Origin: UBA10183 sp041653835
GTDB taxonomy: Bacteria; Omnitrophota; Gorgyraeia; Gorgyraeales; Gorgyraeaceae
Length of the DNA: 64,000 nucleotides
NCBI GenBank assembly: GCA_041653835.1
Contig: JBAZEP010000005.1
Location: forward strand, 1-64,000
Direction: 5' to 3'
Part shown: positions 15,539 through 24,123 of the stretch, in pieces
Numbering within the stretch: the stretch's first letter is position 1
Layout of the letters: each line of letters begins with the position of its first letter
Notes under the pieces: model-generated
The model's database searches: none
The model's input: the letters and a program-made list of their open reading frames with translations, nothing else
What the model was told of the DNA's origin: nothing
Translations under genes and position numbers: made by a program

Positions 15539-16099
15539 TTATTCTTTCTCTGAAAAAATACTTCCTATGGCGTTTTCGTCTATTTTTATATGGGCGTTAT
15601 TTTTCAACTCGTTTATCCACGCGTTCATGGCGTCTTCTTCTTTTTGACGCCTTATCGCTTCCCTTATTTCATCCCTCACTTTCGAAAGAGGTTTTGTTTC
15701 CCCTGAATCCTTATAATAATCCGTGACTTCATTGTCATAAACGTGTATCAGGCCGGACAATTCCCTGCTCTTCCTTTCCAGCATTATCCGCAATAGCGCC
15801 TGTTCCCAGTAATTTTCGATGGTTTTCATAAAATCTTTTTCCCTGTCTATGCCGCGGCGCTGGGCCTCCTGCAGAAGCACTTGTTTTTCTATAAGGGCGC
15901 CCAGATATTGCTTCTTTCCGCTTTCCGTTTTTACGAGCTCCTTCTCGTCATGAGGGGCATTTTTGAGCTCGTATTTGACTTCGTCCGCAGTCATTTTATA
16001 CTTATTTACCTGCGCGACGATCCTGTTTCCGGCGTCATTATCTCCACACGAACATCCTGTGATAAAAAAAAGTAACGCAGCCAACATAACTGATCTCAT
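15539..16099 (-). CDS. SurA_N/EpsD-like lipoprotein
   Basis: From the ATG at 16099 this is 186 residues. A lipoprotein signal ends in Phe-Ile-Thr-Gly-Cys (Cys near residue 16). The mature part is all-helical and resembles the N-terminal chaperone domain of SurA/PrsA-type peptidyl-prolyl isomerases ('VNKYKMTADEVKYEL', 'GKKQYLGALIEKQVLLQEA', 'KPLSKVRDEIREAI'). No parvulin catalytic domain follows, so it is a chaperone-type protein without isomerase activity. Small lipoproteins of this type occur in exopolysaccharide clusters (EpsD). The BY-kinase-like gene just upstream supports that context. The start is set by GAGAGG four bases before the ATG. Confidence 0.8.
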   Translation of the reverse strand: MRSVMLAALLFFITGCSCGDNDAGNRIVAQVNKYKMTADEVKYELKNAPHDEKELVKTESGKKQYLGALIEKQVLLQEAQRRGIDREKDFMKTIENYWEQALLRIMLERKSRELSGLIHVYDNEVTDYYKDSGETKPLSKVRDEIREAIRRQKEEDAMNAWINELKNNAHIKIDENAIGSIFSEKE

Positions 16100-16177
16100 A
16101 AGGCCTCTCAAATTTTGTGAAACAAAATTTTATCCCGAGTCCGCCCTTATACCCGCGTATATGCGGCGAGGGACCTC
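16100..16177 (-). promoter_or_regulatory. Repeated structured leader, copy B
   Basis: This leader sits directly after the stop of the BY-kinase-like gene and before the SurA-like gene. It shares the 3' half (hairpin AAATTTTGT...ACAAAATTT, then GAGAGGCCTTATG) base for base with copy A. The 5' half differs at many positions but keeps the order of stems. AAGAGGTC can pair with GGCCTT through one bulge. Confidence 0.65.
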
Positions 16178-17413
16178 TTAAAACGAAACATTATTCAATA
16201 TAATGCCTATTATATTAGCGCCTCTCTTGCGCAATAACTCCTTTGAATTATTCAGGAGTTCTTTCGTAGTCCTTTTATTCTCCGCCACAAGTACCGTAGC
16301 GTCGCAGATATTCAACAATACCGCCATATCCCCTAGAAAAGGGGCGGCGGGCGCGTCGAAGATTATCTTCGAAAATCCCGTACCCGCTTTTTCCAAAAAA
16401 AGTTTTATATTTTTCGAAGAGATGGACTCGACGGGCCTGTACGACCCCGCCCCCGAAGTAATAATGGATAAATTGTCTATACCGGGATATTTAATGATAT
16501 CCCCGAAATCCGCCTCTCCCGAGATATAATTAGAAAATCCTGCGTCATTATTCATGTTGAATACCGCGTGGATCCTGGGCCTTTTGACGTGCGTATCCAC
16601 AAGCAGCACGCTTTCCCCGCCGTGCGCTATCATTACCGCCAGATTTATCGCGCTGATTGTTTTCCCTTCCCTGGGCGCGGAACTTGTTATGATTATGCTT
16701 TTAGCCGTAAAAAGTTTTGCCCTGACCGAACGGTAAGCCTCGGAACCCATGCATAACGGATCTTTTTTGACTACCATATCCGCGTCTGTCTTTGCCCTTA
16801 TGTTTTTCCCGTCCGGCCTGATTTTCGGCACACATCCCAATACAGGCAATTTAAGTGCGCCTGTTATATCGGTCGGGTCCTTTATCGCTTTGCCTCTCCC
16901 TTTCCTGAAAAAAACCGCGCTTGCGCCCGCAACGGCCATCAGCATCGCGGACGCTATCATTCTTGATCTTTTACCGGCCTCGGCAGGCGCATACGGGACA
17001 TCAGCGAAATCCTGCACGCGCGCGTTATCCGTCTTTATCCGGCTAAGGGCCGGATTAATATACACCCTGGCAAATTCATTGGCTATGCGGCGGGCATTTT
17101 CAGCTTCCGCGTCCTCCGCGACTATCCTTATGATCTCGGTGCCTTTTATACTTTGAGTTTTTACTTTTCTTAGGAGGGAGTCGGTGTCTTCTTTTAAGCC
17201 CAAATTTTTTATAACATGGTGGGCGGTGCGCCTGGACTTTATTATTTCCCGCTGGGTTTCCACGTAAGTCCTGTAAGAAAAATCATCCGGGATTACCACC
17301 CCTATAATAACGGTGGCGCTGGCTCTATATACAGGCTTTTGTTTAATGTCCGCTAATATGACCAGGCTCAGGATTCCCAGCAAAACCGGCGCTATAAACC
17401 GTTTCTTGCCCAT
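16178..17413 (-). CDS. Polysaccharide co-polymerase / BY-kinase-like protein (Wzc/CpsD)
   Basis: This 411-residue protein begins with a single hydrophobic helix (residues 8-22), then a short Wzz-like domain ('YRASATVIIG...', to ~165). A second hydrophobic segment (~157-172) leads into a cytoplasmic P-loop ATPase. Walker A is SSAPREGKT near 248, Walker A' 'LLVDTHVKRP' near 272 and Walker B 'IIFDAP' near 345. Such proteins control chain length and export of extracellular polysaccharide. The usual C-terminal tyrosine cluster is missing; the chain ends ...ILNNVSF, so autophosphorylation may be lost. The Wzz part is much shorter than in E. coli Wzc. No glycosyltransferase operon is adjacent. Confidence 0.86.
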   Translation of the reverse strand: MGKKRFIAPVLLGILSLVILADIKQKPVYRASATVIIGVVIPDDFSYRTYVETQREIIKSRRTAHHVIKNLGLKEDTDSLLRKVKTQSIKGTEIIRIVAEDAEAENARRIANEFARVYINPALSRIKTDNARVQDFADVPYAPAEAGKRSRMIASAMLMAVAGASAVFFRKGRGKAIKDPTDITGALKLPVLGCVPKIRPDGKNIRAKTDADMVVKKDPLCMGSEAYRSVRAKLFTAKSIIITSSAPREGKTISAINLAVMIAHGGESVLLVDTHVKRPRIHAVFNMNNDAGFSNYISGEADFGDIIKYPGIDNLSIITSGAGSYRPVESISSKNIKLFLEKAGTGFSKIIFDAPAAPFLGDMAVLLNICDATVLVAENKRTTKELLNNSKELLRKRGANIIGIILNNVSF

Positions 17414-17429
17414 ACGGCCTTTCTTTTTA

Positions 17430-17987
17430 TCAGTTCCTGATAAGGGCCAATGCCTCTGCGCGCGTCTTTTCGTTTTCCTTGAAAACCCCTCTTACCGCGC
17501 TTGTGACGGTGAGGACGCCCGCTTTTTTTACGCCCCTCATACTCATGCACAGGTGTTCCGCCTCTATTATAACCATAACTCCCATCGGTTTCAATTTTTT
17601 CATTAGGATTTCCGCTATTTCGGTAGTAAGCCTTTCCTGGACCTGGAGTCTTTTTGAAAGGATCTCCACTACTCGCGCTATTTTGCTCAACCCGGTAACC
17701 CTGTTATTTTTAGGTATGTACGCGATATGCGCCCTGCCTATAAAAGGCAAAAGATGGTGTTCGCATACCGAATACAAAGAGATGTCCTTCAAAAGAACTA
17801 TCTCGTCGTGTTTTTCCGCTAAAAGCACTTCCAGTTCCCTGGAAGGGTCCCTGGAAATGCCGCTGAATATTTCGGCGCACATCTCCGCCACCCTCTCAGG
17901 TGTTTTTTTAAGGTCTTCCCTTTCCGGGTTCTCCCCGACCCCTTCCAGTATCATCCTCACTGCTTTCTTAATTTTATTCTTATCCAT
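17430..17987 (-). CDS. folE: GTP cyclohydrolase I
   Basis: This 185-residue enzyme converts GTP to dihydroneopterin triphosphate, the first step of folate (and queuosine precursor) synthesis. Zinc ligands are Cys75 and His78 in 'SVCEHHLLPF', with a second Cys in 'EAEHLCMSMRG' near 148. The substrate motifs 'GLSKIARVVEILSKRLQVQERLT' and 'GVLTVTSAVRGVF' are intact. The length is normal for the FolE-I family. It lies below mnmE and near folC, which also belongs to folate metabolism, and 16 bases above the BY-kinase-like gene. Confidence 0.97.
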   Translation of the reverse strand: MDKNKIKKAVRMILEGVGENPEREDLKKTPERVAEMCAEIFSGISRDPSRELEVLLAEKHDEIVLLKDISLYSVCEHHLLPFIGRAHIAYIPKNNRVTGLSKIARVVEILSKRLQVQERLTTEIAEILMKKLKPMGVMVIIEAEHLCMSMRGVKKAGVLTVTSAVRGVFKENEKTRAEALALIRN

Positions 17988-18003
17988 CCCGCCTCCCTAT
18001 TTC

Positions 18004-18054
18004 AAGGTTCAACCTACTTATGTTAACTTTCATGCATGACCAAGGTTGAACCTT
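18004..18054. repeat. 12-bp inverted repeat after the mnmE stop
   Basis: The arms AAGGTTCAACCT (18004-18015) and AGGTTGAACCTT (18043-18054) are perfectly complementary around a 27-base loop. The structure starts a few bases after the mnmE stop and ends 16 bases before the folE start region. The arm words are related to the AACCTTYAA repeats at 2231-2260 and 42575-42618. Confidence 0.7.
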
Positions 18055-18057
18055 TAA

Positions 18058-19473
18058 TTATTTTCCTATGCAAAACTCCGAAAATATCTTATCCAGCGCC
18101 TGCTCCGTTATTGTATGGCCTGTTATTTCGCCCAGGCTCTCTATTGAAGATCTGACATAGATAGTTATACAATCCATGGACAGCCTGCTTCTGCGGGCAG
18201 TTATAGCCTCGTTTATATCCGAAACGCACCGCCTTAAAATATCCAGCTGCCTTTCATTCGAAGCACCTGTAAAACCCTGACCCGGGACCCTGCCTTTCCA
18301 GACTATATTTTTGACCCCGTCTTCCAACCTGTCTATATCTTTTAGGTATTTTGCCGATACATTCACAAAACAACTCTTCGGGAATATCCTCCGGATACTT
18401 TTTATATCCAGCTTTTTCCTGAGATCCGTTTTATTTATAACCACTATTACTTCTTTACCATTATCCCTTATTTTCCCCATTATATCCAGGTCATCTTTAT
18501 TAATTCTTCTCGACCCGTCCAAAACCAGCAAAATCAGATCAGCGCCTTCCAGATGGACACGGCTTCTTCTTATTCCCTCTTTCTCCACGGGATGATCCGT
18601 ATAGGTTATGCCTGCCGTATCCACAAGCGCTACCGGTATCCCCCTGATATTCACTATCTCCTCTATCGTATCCCTGGTAGTCCCCGGCACATGGGTAACG
18701 ATAGAACGGGATTCCTTTAATATAGCGTTCATAAGGCTGGATTTGCCTACGTTGGGACTGCCGCATATGACTGTCTTTATGCCCTGCCGTAATATCCTGC
18801 CATGATTGGCGCCGGAGATAAGTTTTTCTATCTCATTTTTTATGCCTCTCATTTTTTTAAATACCTTGTCGATATCTATACTCCGGAGATTATCTTCCGA
18901 AAAATCTATAGAGGCTTCCATGTAAGCATATATCTCGATGAGTCTTTTCCTGATCTCGTTTATCTTTTTGGAAAAAAGCCCTTCCAGATTGTTCAGCGCG
19001 GATTTTAGCGAAAGTTCCGTCTTCGCCTTTATCACATCCAGCACAGCCTCCGCCTGGATCATGTCTATCCTGCCGTTCAAAAACGCCCTTTTGGTAAATT
19101 CCCCCGGCTCGGCGAGCCTTGCCCCATTCATCAGGCATAGATCCAATATTTTTTTCAGCGGCGCTATGCCGCTGTGGCAATTTATCTCCACTATATCCTC
19201 TTTCGTATAACTCCCGGGCGCTCTCATCACGGTCAATAAAACCTCGTCAATTACTTTTGACTTTTGACTTTTTATTTTTGGCTTTTCTATGATATGGCCG
19301 TAATGAACCGTATATGTCTTAAATCCCGACGGTTTGCCGGCAACACGGGGCACGAATATCTTATCCGCGAGCTTCAGGCTGTCTTTGCCGCTTAAGCGTA
19401 CTATGCCTATGCCGCCTTCCCCTATCGGCGTTGAAACCGCTGCAATAGTATCGTCCAATTGTATATCAACCAT
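18058..19473 (-). CDS. mnmE: tRNA-modification GTPase MnmE
   Basis: This 471-residue GTPase works with MnmG to install (carboxymethyl)aminomethyl groups on U34 of tRNAs. The N-terminal formyl-THF-binding domain runs to about 120. A helical domain follows, then the G domain inserted at about 225-385: G1 GSPNVGKS, G2/G3 'GTTRDT' and 'DTAG', G4 'NKTD'. The conserved C-terminal Cys-Ile-Gly-Lys ends the chain. A run of five heptads (19253-19287) encodes a Lys/Ser-rich stretch, KPKIKSQKSKV, in the N-terminal domain and looks repeat-derived. The start has AGGAA upstream, overlapping the foot of the 19485-19523 palindrome, so that hairpin could affect translation. Confidence 0.97.
   Translation of the reverse strand: MVDIQLDDTIAAVSTPIGEGGIGIVRLSGKDSLKLADKIFVPRVAGKPSGFKTYTVHYGHIIEKPKIKSQKSKVIDEVLLTVMRAPGSYTKEDIVEINCHSGIAPLKKILDLCLMNGARLAEPGEFTKRAFLNGRIDMIQAEAVLDVIKAKTELSLKSALNNLEGLFSKKINEIRKRLIEIYAYMEASIDFSEDNLRSIDIDKVFKKMRGIKNEIEKLISGANHGRILRQGIKTVICGSPNVGKSSLMNAILKESRSIVTHVPGTTRDTIEEIVNIRGIPVALVDTAGITYTDHPVEKEGIRRSRVHLEGADLILLVLDGSRRINKDDLDIMGKIRDNGKEVIVVINKTDLRKKLDIKSIRRIFPKSCFVNVSAKYLKDIDRLEDGVKNIVWKGRVPGQGFTGASNERQLDILRRCVSDINEAITARRSRLSMDCITIYVRSSIESLGEITGHTITEQALDKIFSEFCIGK
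19253..19287. repeat. Five degenerate heptads inside mnmE
   Basis: The units ACTTTTG, ACTTTTG, ACTTTTT, ATTTTTG and GCTTTTC follow one another. They encode Lys-Pro-Lys-Ile-Lys-Ser-Gln-Lys-Ser-Lys-Val on the minus strand. The stretch lies in a surface segment of the N-terminal domain. The frame is intact, so an inserted or expanded heptamer repeat seems to have been tolerated. Confidence 0.6.
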
Positions 19474-19484
19474 TCAAAATTTCC

Positions 19485-19523
19485 TAAAGGAAGATTTTTG
19501 ACAATGTCAAAAATCTTCCTTTA
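19485..19523. repeat. 39-bp palindrome family (copy 3, perfect)
   Basis: The arms of 19 bases (left TAAAGGAAGATTTTTGACA) are perfectly complementary around base 19504. TTA at 19521-19523 is the folC TAA stop on the minus strand. The other end is 12 bases from the mnmE start and abuts its AGGAA site. Confidence 0.93.
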
Positions 19524-20867
19524 ACGCTTTAGATACCTAATCGCGTCGCCGACAATAAACAACGAACCCGTAACCAGTATTAAGTCCTTTTTATCCGCGA
19601 ACTTTAAAGCTTTTCTCATAGCCTCATCCACATCTTTGGCCTCTTCTATGCCAAGCCCTGGTTTTTTGAAATTCCGCCTTAATTTTGCCGAGCCTGCCGC
19701 CCTTAAATTATCTTTCGCCTTTGTAAGTATCATAATATCGCTTATCTTTTCAAGCACGGCGCTCGTGCCTTTTATGTCCTTATCGCTGGACATGCCGAAC
19801 ACGCATATCAATTTCCCGTAATCGAACGTTTTTTTTATCGAACCTGCCAATGCCAACGCGCTGGCCGGATTATGCGCGCCGTCCAAAACTATATATGGAG
19901 CTTTCCGGGCTATCTGCAATCTCCCGGGCCACGTTACGCTCTTCAACCCTTTTCTTATGGCGTTTTCATCTATATTAAACCTGGCCGGGTCCAGAAGCTT
20001 AAGCATGGCTATGCCAAGAGAAGCGTTTTCCGCCTGATGGCGGCCGAGCAACCGCGTTTCCAGATTTCTATAATAATACCCCGGCCCTTTTAAATCAAAA
20101 ACCTGGCTTTTCTCATCCGAATCCACGATAGAATATTTTATATCTTTACCTATCTCATACAACTCGGCGTTTCTTTCAGCGCAAATTTTTCTTATTACTC
20201 CCGCCGCCGCCTTTCCCTGTACGGCTGCGGCAACTTTACCCTGTCTTTTTATTATCCCGGCTTTCTCCGCCGCAATATCTTCCAGCCTGCTGCCTAATTT
20301 ATCGGTATGTTCCAGGCTTATATTCGTTATCCCCGCTGCCAAAGGCACCACGACATTGGTAGCGTCAAGCCTGCCCCCGAGGCCTGTCTCCAGGACCGCG
20401 GCGTCAACTTTATTTTTTTTGAAATGCAAAAAAGCGCATGCCGTCACTATCTCGAAAAAAGACACCTTGCCTAAAGTCTTGTGGTCCCTGAATTTTTCCG
20501 CGACAGGCTTTATCTCTTCGACAAGGCTGCGGAATCCTTCTTCGCTTATCATGCCTTCGAATTTATCCGCTCCGCCCCTGCCTACCAATATCCTGATGCG
20601 TTCCCTGAACTCCACAAGGTGCGGGGATGTATATAAACCGGCTTTATACCCGGCTTTTTTCAAAATATAAGCCGCGACAGCACATGTGGACCCTTTTCCC
20701 TTTGACCCGGCCACATGGATAATATTCAAATCTTTATGCGGATCGCCCAGTTCCTTTAAAATTGCCTCCATTCTCCCTAATTTGAACGAAGACGCGTATC
20801 CGTATTTCGGTATTTTCTCGAAATTTATAAAGGAATTAACATAATCTACGGCGCCGCTATAATCCAT
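19521..20867 (-). CDS. folC: Folylpolyglutamate synthase / dihydrofolate synthase
   Basis: This 448-residue Mur-ligase-family enzyme adds glutamate to dihydropteroate and to folates. The P-loop 'AGSKGKGST' lies near residues 53-61, the family loop 'TSPHLVEFRERIRI' near 80-95, and 'LETGLGGRLDATNVV' near 155. The ATP/metal Glu/His region 'TNISLEHTDKLG' and 'VLDGAHNPASA' mark the C-terminal domain. Length is typical. It starts six bases after the purH stop, so purH and folC are co-translated; both act in one-carbon metabolism, as does folE nearby. The TAA stop forms the first three bases of the 19485-19523 palindrome. Confidence 0.96.
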   Translation of the reverse strand: MDYSGAVDYVNSFINFEKIPKYGYASSFKLGRMEAILKELGDPHKDLNIIHVAGSKGKGSTCAVAAYILKKAGYKAGLYTSPHLVEFRERIRILVGRGGADKFEGMISEEGFRSLVEEIKPVAEKFRDHKTLGKVSFFEIVTACAFLHFKKNKVDAAVLETGLGGRLDATNVVVPLAAGITNISLEHTDKLGSRLEDIAAEKAGIIKRQGKVAAAVQGKAAAGVIRKICAERNAELYEIGKDIKYSIVDSDEKSQVFDLKGPGYYYRNLETRLLGRHQAENASLGIAMLKLLDPARFNIDENAIRKGLKSVTWPGRLQIARKAPYIVLDGAHNPASALALAGSIKKTFDYGKLICVFGMSSDKDIKGTSAVLEKISDIMILTKAKDNLRAAGSAKLRRNFKKPGLGIEEAKDVDEAMRKALKFADKKDLILVTGSLFIVGDAIRYLKR

Positions 20868-20873
20868 ATCAAA

Positions 20874-22445
20874 TCAATGTTTGAAGTGCCTGGCTCCGGT
20901 AAAGACCATACTGATACCGGCATTATCGCATGCCTTTATCACGTATTCATCGCGTATGGAGCCGCCCGGCTGGATTATGCTCGTTATACCGGCTTTTTCA
21001 GCCGCCTCTATCGCGTCTTCTTTTGGAAAGAACGCGTCACTCGCGCAGCTGGCGCCTTTGGAAAGGCCCTGGGATTTCATTATGGCGATAACCATCGAAT
21101 CAACCCTGGACATTTGTCCCGCGCCTATCCCTACCGTCCTGGTTGCCTGCGCAAGGACTATGGCATTTGATCTTACATGTTTCACTATCTTCCATCCAAA
21201 AAGCAAAGACGCTATTTCTTCCTTCGATGGTTTTTTCTTCGTGACCACTTTCAAATCTTTTTCTTCTATGCTTAAAATATCCCTGTCCTGTATAAGGAGC
21301 CCGCCTACGACCTTTTTAAGGTCATAGTCTTTTTCTATGCCTTTAAGTTCCCCTGTCTCTATTAATCTCAGGTTCTTCTTCGCCATCAAAACTTCCAGCG
21401 CCTTTTTCTCATACGAAGGCGCGATGATGCATTCGGTAAAACCCGCGCTGATTATCGCCTCGGCTGTCTTTAGATCGACTTCCCTGTTAAGGCCCACAAT
21501 GCTCCCGAACGCGGAAAGCCTGTCGCAATCAAGGGCGTTGTTATACGCCTCCGCTAATGTCTTATTGGCAGCTGCGCCGCACGGATTTGTGTGTTTTATA
21601 ACGCTTGCCGCCGGCTCTTTGAATTCCTTCACTATCTCAAGCGCCGCGTCCAGGTCTATTATGTTATTGAATGACAGCTCTTTGCCATGGAGCTGTCTTG
21701 CGCGGGAAATGCCTACGGCGTTCATTTTCTTATCTATATAAAAACTGGCTTTCTGGTGGGGGTTTTCCCCGTATCTCAATCCCTGCGCCTTTTCAAATTT
21801 CAATTCAAGGGTATCCGGAAAATCCCCGCCCTCTGCCGCCGCGCTATCGCCTTTCACCTGTTTTTTCAGAAAATTATATATCGCGGTGTCGTATTTTGAT
21901 GTTTTCTCGAAGACCTCCACGCCCAGTTTAAAATGCAGTCCATCCGAAATAGCGCCGTCGTTCTTCCTCATTTCTTCTATAATGTCCCTGTATCTTTCCG
22001 GATTGCATACCACCGCTACATCCCTGGAGTTCTTGGCGGCCGAACGCAGCATACTGGGCCCGCCTATATCTATATTTTCGATCGCCTCGCTTAATTCCAC
22101 GCCCGGCTTGGCAACCGTCTTTTCAAAAGGATAAAGATTTACCACCACCATGTCTATAAGGCCTATATCATGTTTTTCGATCTGTTCCATATGCTCTTTT
22201 TTATCCCGGATAGCCAGGAGCCCGCCGTGGATCTTCGGATGTAATGTCTTCACCCTGCCGTCCAGCATTTCCGGAAACCCTGTATAGTCAGACACGGATT
22301 TAACAGGTATGCCCAGTCCCGCTATAAGTTTGGCTGTACCGCCCGTGGACAATATCTCTACCTTGAATTCATTCAATACCTTTACCAACTCGTCCAGTCC
22401 TGCCTTGTCCGACACACTTATAAGCGCCCTTCTGATCTTCCGCAT
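20874..22445 (-). CDS. purH: Bifunctional AICAR transformylase / IMP cyclohydrolase
   Basis: This 523-residue enzyme performs the last two steps of purine synthesis. It formylates AICAR using 10-formyl-THF and closes the ring to IMP. The N-terminal MGS-like cyclohydrolase domain starts 'ALISVSDKAGLDELV' and contains 'STGGTAKLI' and 'GRVKTLHPKIHGG'. The transformylase domain has 'LRYGENPHQKA', the catalytic Lys-His in 'VIKHTNPCGAA', 'RSNAIVLA' and 'ASDAFFPKEDAIE'. All are intact and the length is typical. A strong AGGAGG lies 5 bases upstream of the ATG. The upstream neighbour is the YchF-like gene, separated by a 39-bp palindrome. Confidence 0.98.
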   Translation of the reverse strand: MRKIRRALISVSDKAGLDELVKVLNEFKVEILSTGGTAKLIAGLGIPVKSVSDYTGFPEMLDGRVKTLHPKIHGGLLAIRDKKEHMEQIEKHDIGLIDMVVVNLYPFEKTVAKPGVELSEAIENIDIGGPSMLRSAAKNSRDVAVVCNPERYRDIIEEMRKNDGAISDGLHFKLGVEVFEKTSKYDTAIYNFLKKQVKGDSAAAEGGDFPDTLELKFEKAQGLRYGENPHQKASFYIDKKMNAVGISRARQLHGKELSFNNIIDLDAALEIVKEFKEPAASVIKHTNPCGAAANKTLAEAYNNALDCDRLSAFGSIVGLNREVDLKTAEAIISAGFTECIIAPSYEKKALEVLMAKKNLRLIETGELKGIEKDYDLKKVVGGLLIQDRDILSIEEKDLKVVTKKKPSKEEIASLLFGWKIVKHVRSNAIVLAQATRTVGIGAGQMSRVDSMVIAIMKSQGLSKGASCASDAFFPKEDAIEAAEKAGITSIIQPGGSIRDEYVIKACDNAGISMVFTGARHFKH

Positions 22446-22479
22446 CTTGCCTCCTGTTTTTCGCTCTTTCCATACCCTC

Positions 22480-22518
22480 TAATGTCACATTTAAGACAAT
22501 GTCTTAAATGTGACATTA
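22480..22518. repeat. 39-bp palindrome family (copy 4, perfect)
   Basis: The left arm TAATGTCACATTTAAGACA and the right arm pair at all 19 positions around base 22499. TTA at 22516-22518 is the TAA stop of the YchF-like gene on the minus strand. The nearest downstream gene is purH, 35 bases away. Confidence 0.93.
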
Positions 22519-23523
22519 GACATTAAAACGGATATTCAGCATGTCGCCGTCTTTGACGATATACTCTTTCCCCTCGATCTTCAACAACCCTGCCTCGCGC
22601 ACCTTCTGCATATTGCCTTCGTACTTTACAAAGTCCTCGTAATTCACGACCTCCGCCCTGATAAAGCCTCTTTTTATGTCGGAATGTATCTTGCCTGCCG
22701 CTTCTATGACAGGCAGCCCGGATTCCAGATGCCATCCTGTGGTGTCTTTATCTCCGGCTGTAAAAAATGTAAGGAGGTTCAATTCTTTGCATATGAATTT
22801 TGACATCTTTTCCCTGAAATTATATCCTGATCCCATTTCCTTTGAAAACTGCTCGCGTTCCCCGGGATCCAATTCCAGCATCTCGAGTTCCGTCTTTCCA
22901 AAGAATCTTATGCTCCTCATACCCATAGAGGAGCAATATTCCTCCGCCGGTTTTATCTTGTCCTCGGATTTCCCTTCCTCAAGGTTTACCGCAACGATTA
23001 TCGGCCTTAAGGTTATGAACGAAAATCCTGAAAAAAGTTTCAACTCGTCCCGGGTAAGGCCTATATTGCGTAAAAGTTTTGAATTCTCCAGGGAATCCTG
23101 GCATTTTTTCAATAATTTCATTTCACCTTCGATATCGGTCTTTATCTTCATTCTTTCTTTCTCTATCCTGGTGATCCTGGATTGTATGGCTTCAAGGTCC
23201 GACAGTATGATATCCGTCATGTAGCTTTCCAGCTCCTTTTTTGGATCCTCGCTGAAAAACGCGTTCGCCACGCATATGAAAAGGTCTATATCGTGCAGTT
23301 TGGAATATTCTTTGCCCGTGAATCCCGCGTCCATGCTGATATCCAGGAAAGCTGTTTCCGGATAGACCTTTTTCTTGGAGGAAAATATATCGCTCAGTTT
23401 TTCTATCCGCTGGTCCATGAATTTGAACATGCCGATATCCCCTGTAATATCCGCGGATTGCAGCAGGATCTTGAATATCGTTGTTTTGCCGGATTGTGGA
23501 GGGCCTATAATGCCTATTTTCAT
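22516..23523 (-). CDS. Divergent YchF/Obg-like GTPase with TGS domain
   Basis: This 335-residue protein follows the YchF layout. An N-terminal P-loop GPPQSGKT (8-15) opens the G domain, a coiled-coil hairpin ('ITRIEKERMKIKTDIEGEMKLLKKC') follows, and a C-terminal TGS domain is very similar to YchF ('GWHLESGLPVIEAAGKIHSDIKRGFIRAE...DYIVKDGD'-like). Differences matter. The switch II DxxG is altered (AFLDISMDAG), and the base-recognition loop reads 'AVNLEEG' rather than the usual N-x-x-E/N-K-x-D. So nucleotide choice (ATP in YchF) is uncertain and this may be a specialised paralogue. It is about 30 residues shorter than YchF. It starts 15 bases after gspJ, though their roles are unrelated. Confidence 0.85.
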   Translation of the reverse strand: MKIGIIGPPQSGKTTIFKILLQSADITGDIGMFKFMDQRIEKLSDIFSSKKKVYPETAFLDISMDAGFTGKEYSKLHDIDLFICVANAFFSEDPKKELESYMTDIILSDLEAIQSRITRIEKERMKIKTDIEGEMKLLKKCQDSLENSKLLRNIGLTRDELKLFSGFSFITLRPIIVAVNLEEGKSEDKIKPAEEYCSSMGMRSIRFFGKTELEMLELDPGEREQFSKEMGSGYNFREKMSKFICKELNLLTFFTAGDKDTTGWHLESGLPVIEAAGKIHSDIKRGFIRAEVVNYEDFVKYEGNMQKVREAGLLKIEGKEYIVKDGDMLNIRFNV

Positions 23524-23538
23524 GATAGAATCCCTATT

Positions 23539-24123
23539 TTATGCTGTCCTAAGGCGTGCTATAACTTCGAATATCTCGCCTTCTTTGGATTTCTTATCCT
23601 CTACCTTTATCTTTATCCTGACCGCTTTTGGCAGGCCGGTAGCCGGTGCCTCGCCTGAATCCCAGCTGTCCAGCCAGGCGCTTCCATCTGAATACGAAAA
23701 TTCCAGCTCGGCTATGTTCTCGCTCAACGCCTCGCTGTGGTCATACGTCTCGAAATTGAAATCCGGATCCAGGTCATCATCGCGCATAAGGAGTTTTTTA
23801 TCGTTGTCCAGCCAGAACTCCACCTCGCTCAATTCGAATACGCCTGAACCCGTGGATACAAAAGAAATAAAACTGATCCCGCTCTTGTTACCCGTAAATT
23901 TACAAAGAGGGTTGGAATTGATTACCGCCTGGCTTATTTCCGCGTTCATCCTGGAAATCGCGCTCCTCGCGTTTTGATAACGTTCGCTCCTTGTCTCGCC
24001 CTTCTGCCAGGATTTCGAAGCGCTTTGGAAGATAGTGAACGTGGAGGCTACTATCATCGCGAGTATAGCCAGCGCTATAAGTATTTCCACGAGGGTAAAC
24101 CCCCGGCCTCTATTTAGCGACAT
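23539..24123 (-). CDS. Type II secretion minor pseudopilin GspJ-like
   Basis: This 194-residue protein has a type III (prepilin) signal: a short basic leader NRGRG cut before FTLVEILIALAILAMI, with Glu at mature position +5. After the hydrophobic helix the domain 'FQSASKSWQKGETRSERYQNARSAISRMNAEISQA' and the later 'SGISFISF' and 'VEFWLD' match the PulJ/GspJ pattern. It would be a minor pseudopilin at the tip of a type II secretion or type IV pilus-like fibre. The start overlaps the end of gspI by 14 bases. No prepilin peptidase, GspD, GspE or major pseudopilin is in the window. Confidence 0.82.
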   Translation of the reverse strand: MSLNRGRGFTLVEILIALAILAMIVASTFTIFQSASKSWQKGETRSERYQNARSAISRMNAEISQAVINSNPLCKFTGNKSGISFISFVSTGSGVFELSEVEFWLDNDKKLLMRDDDLDPDFNFETYDHSEALSENIAELEFSYSDGSAWLDSWDSGEAPATGLPKAVRIKIKVEDKKSKEGEIFEVIARLRTA

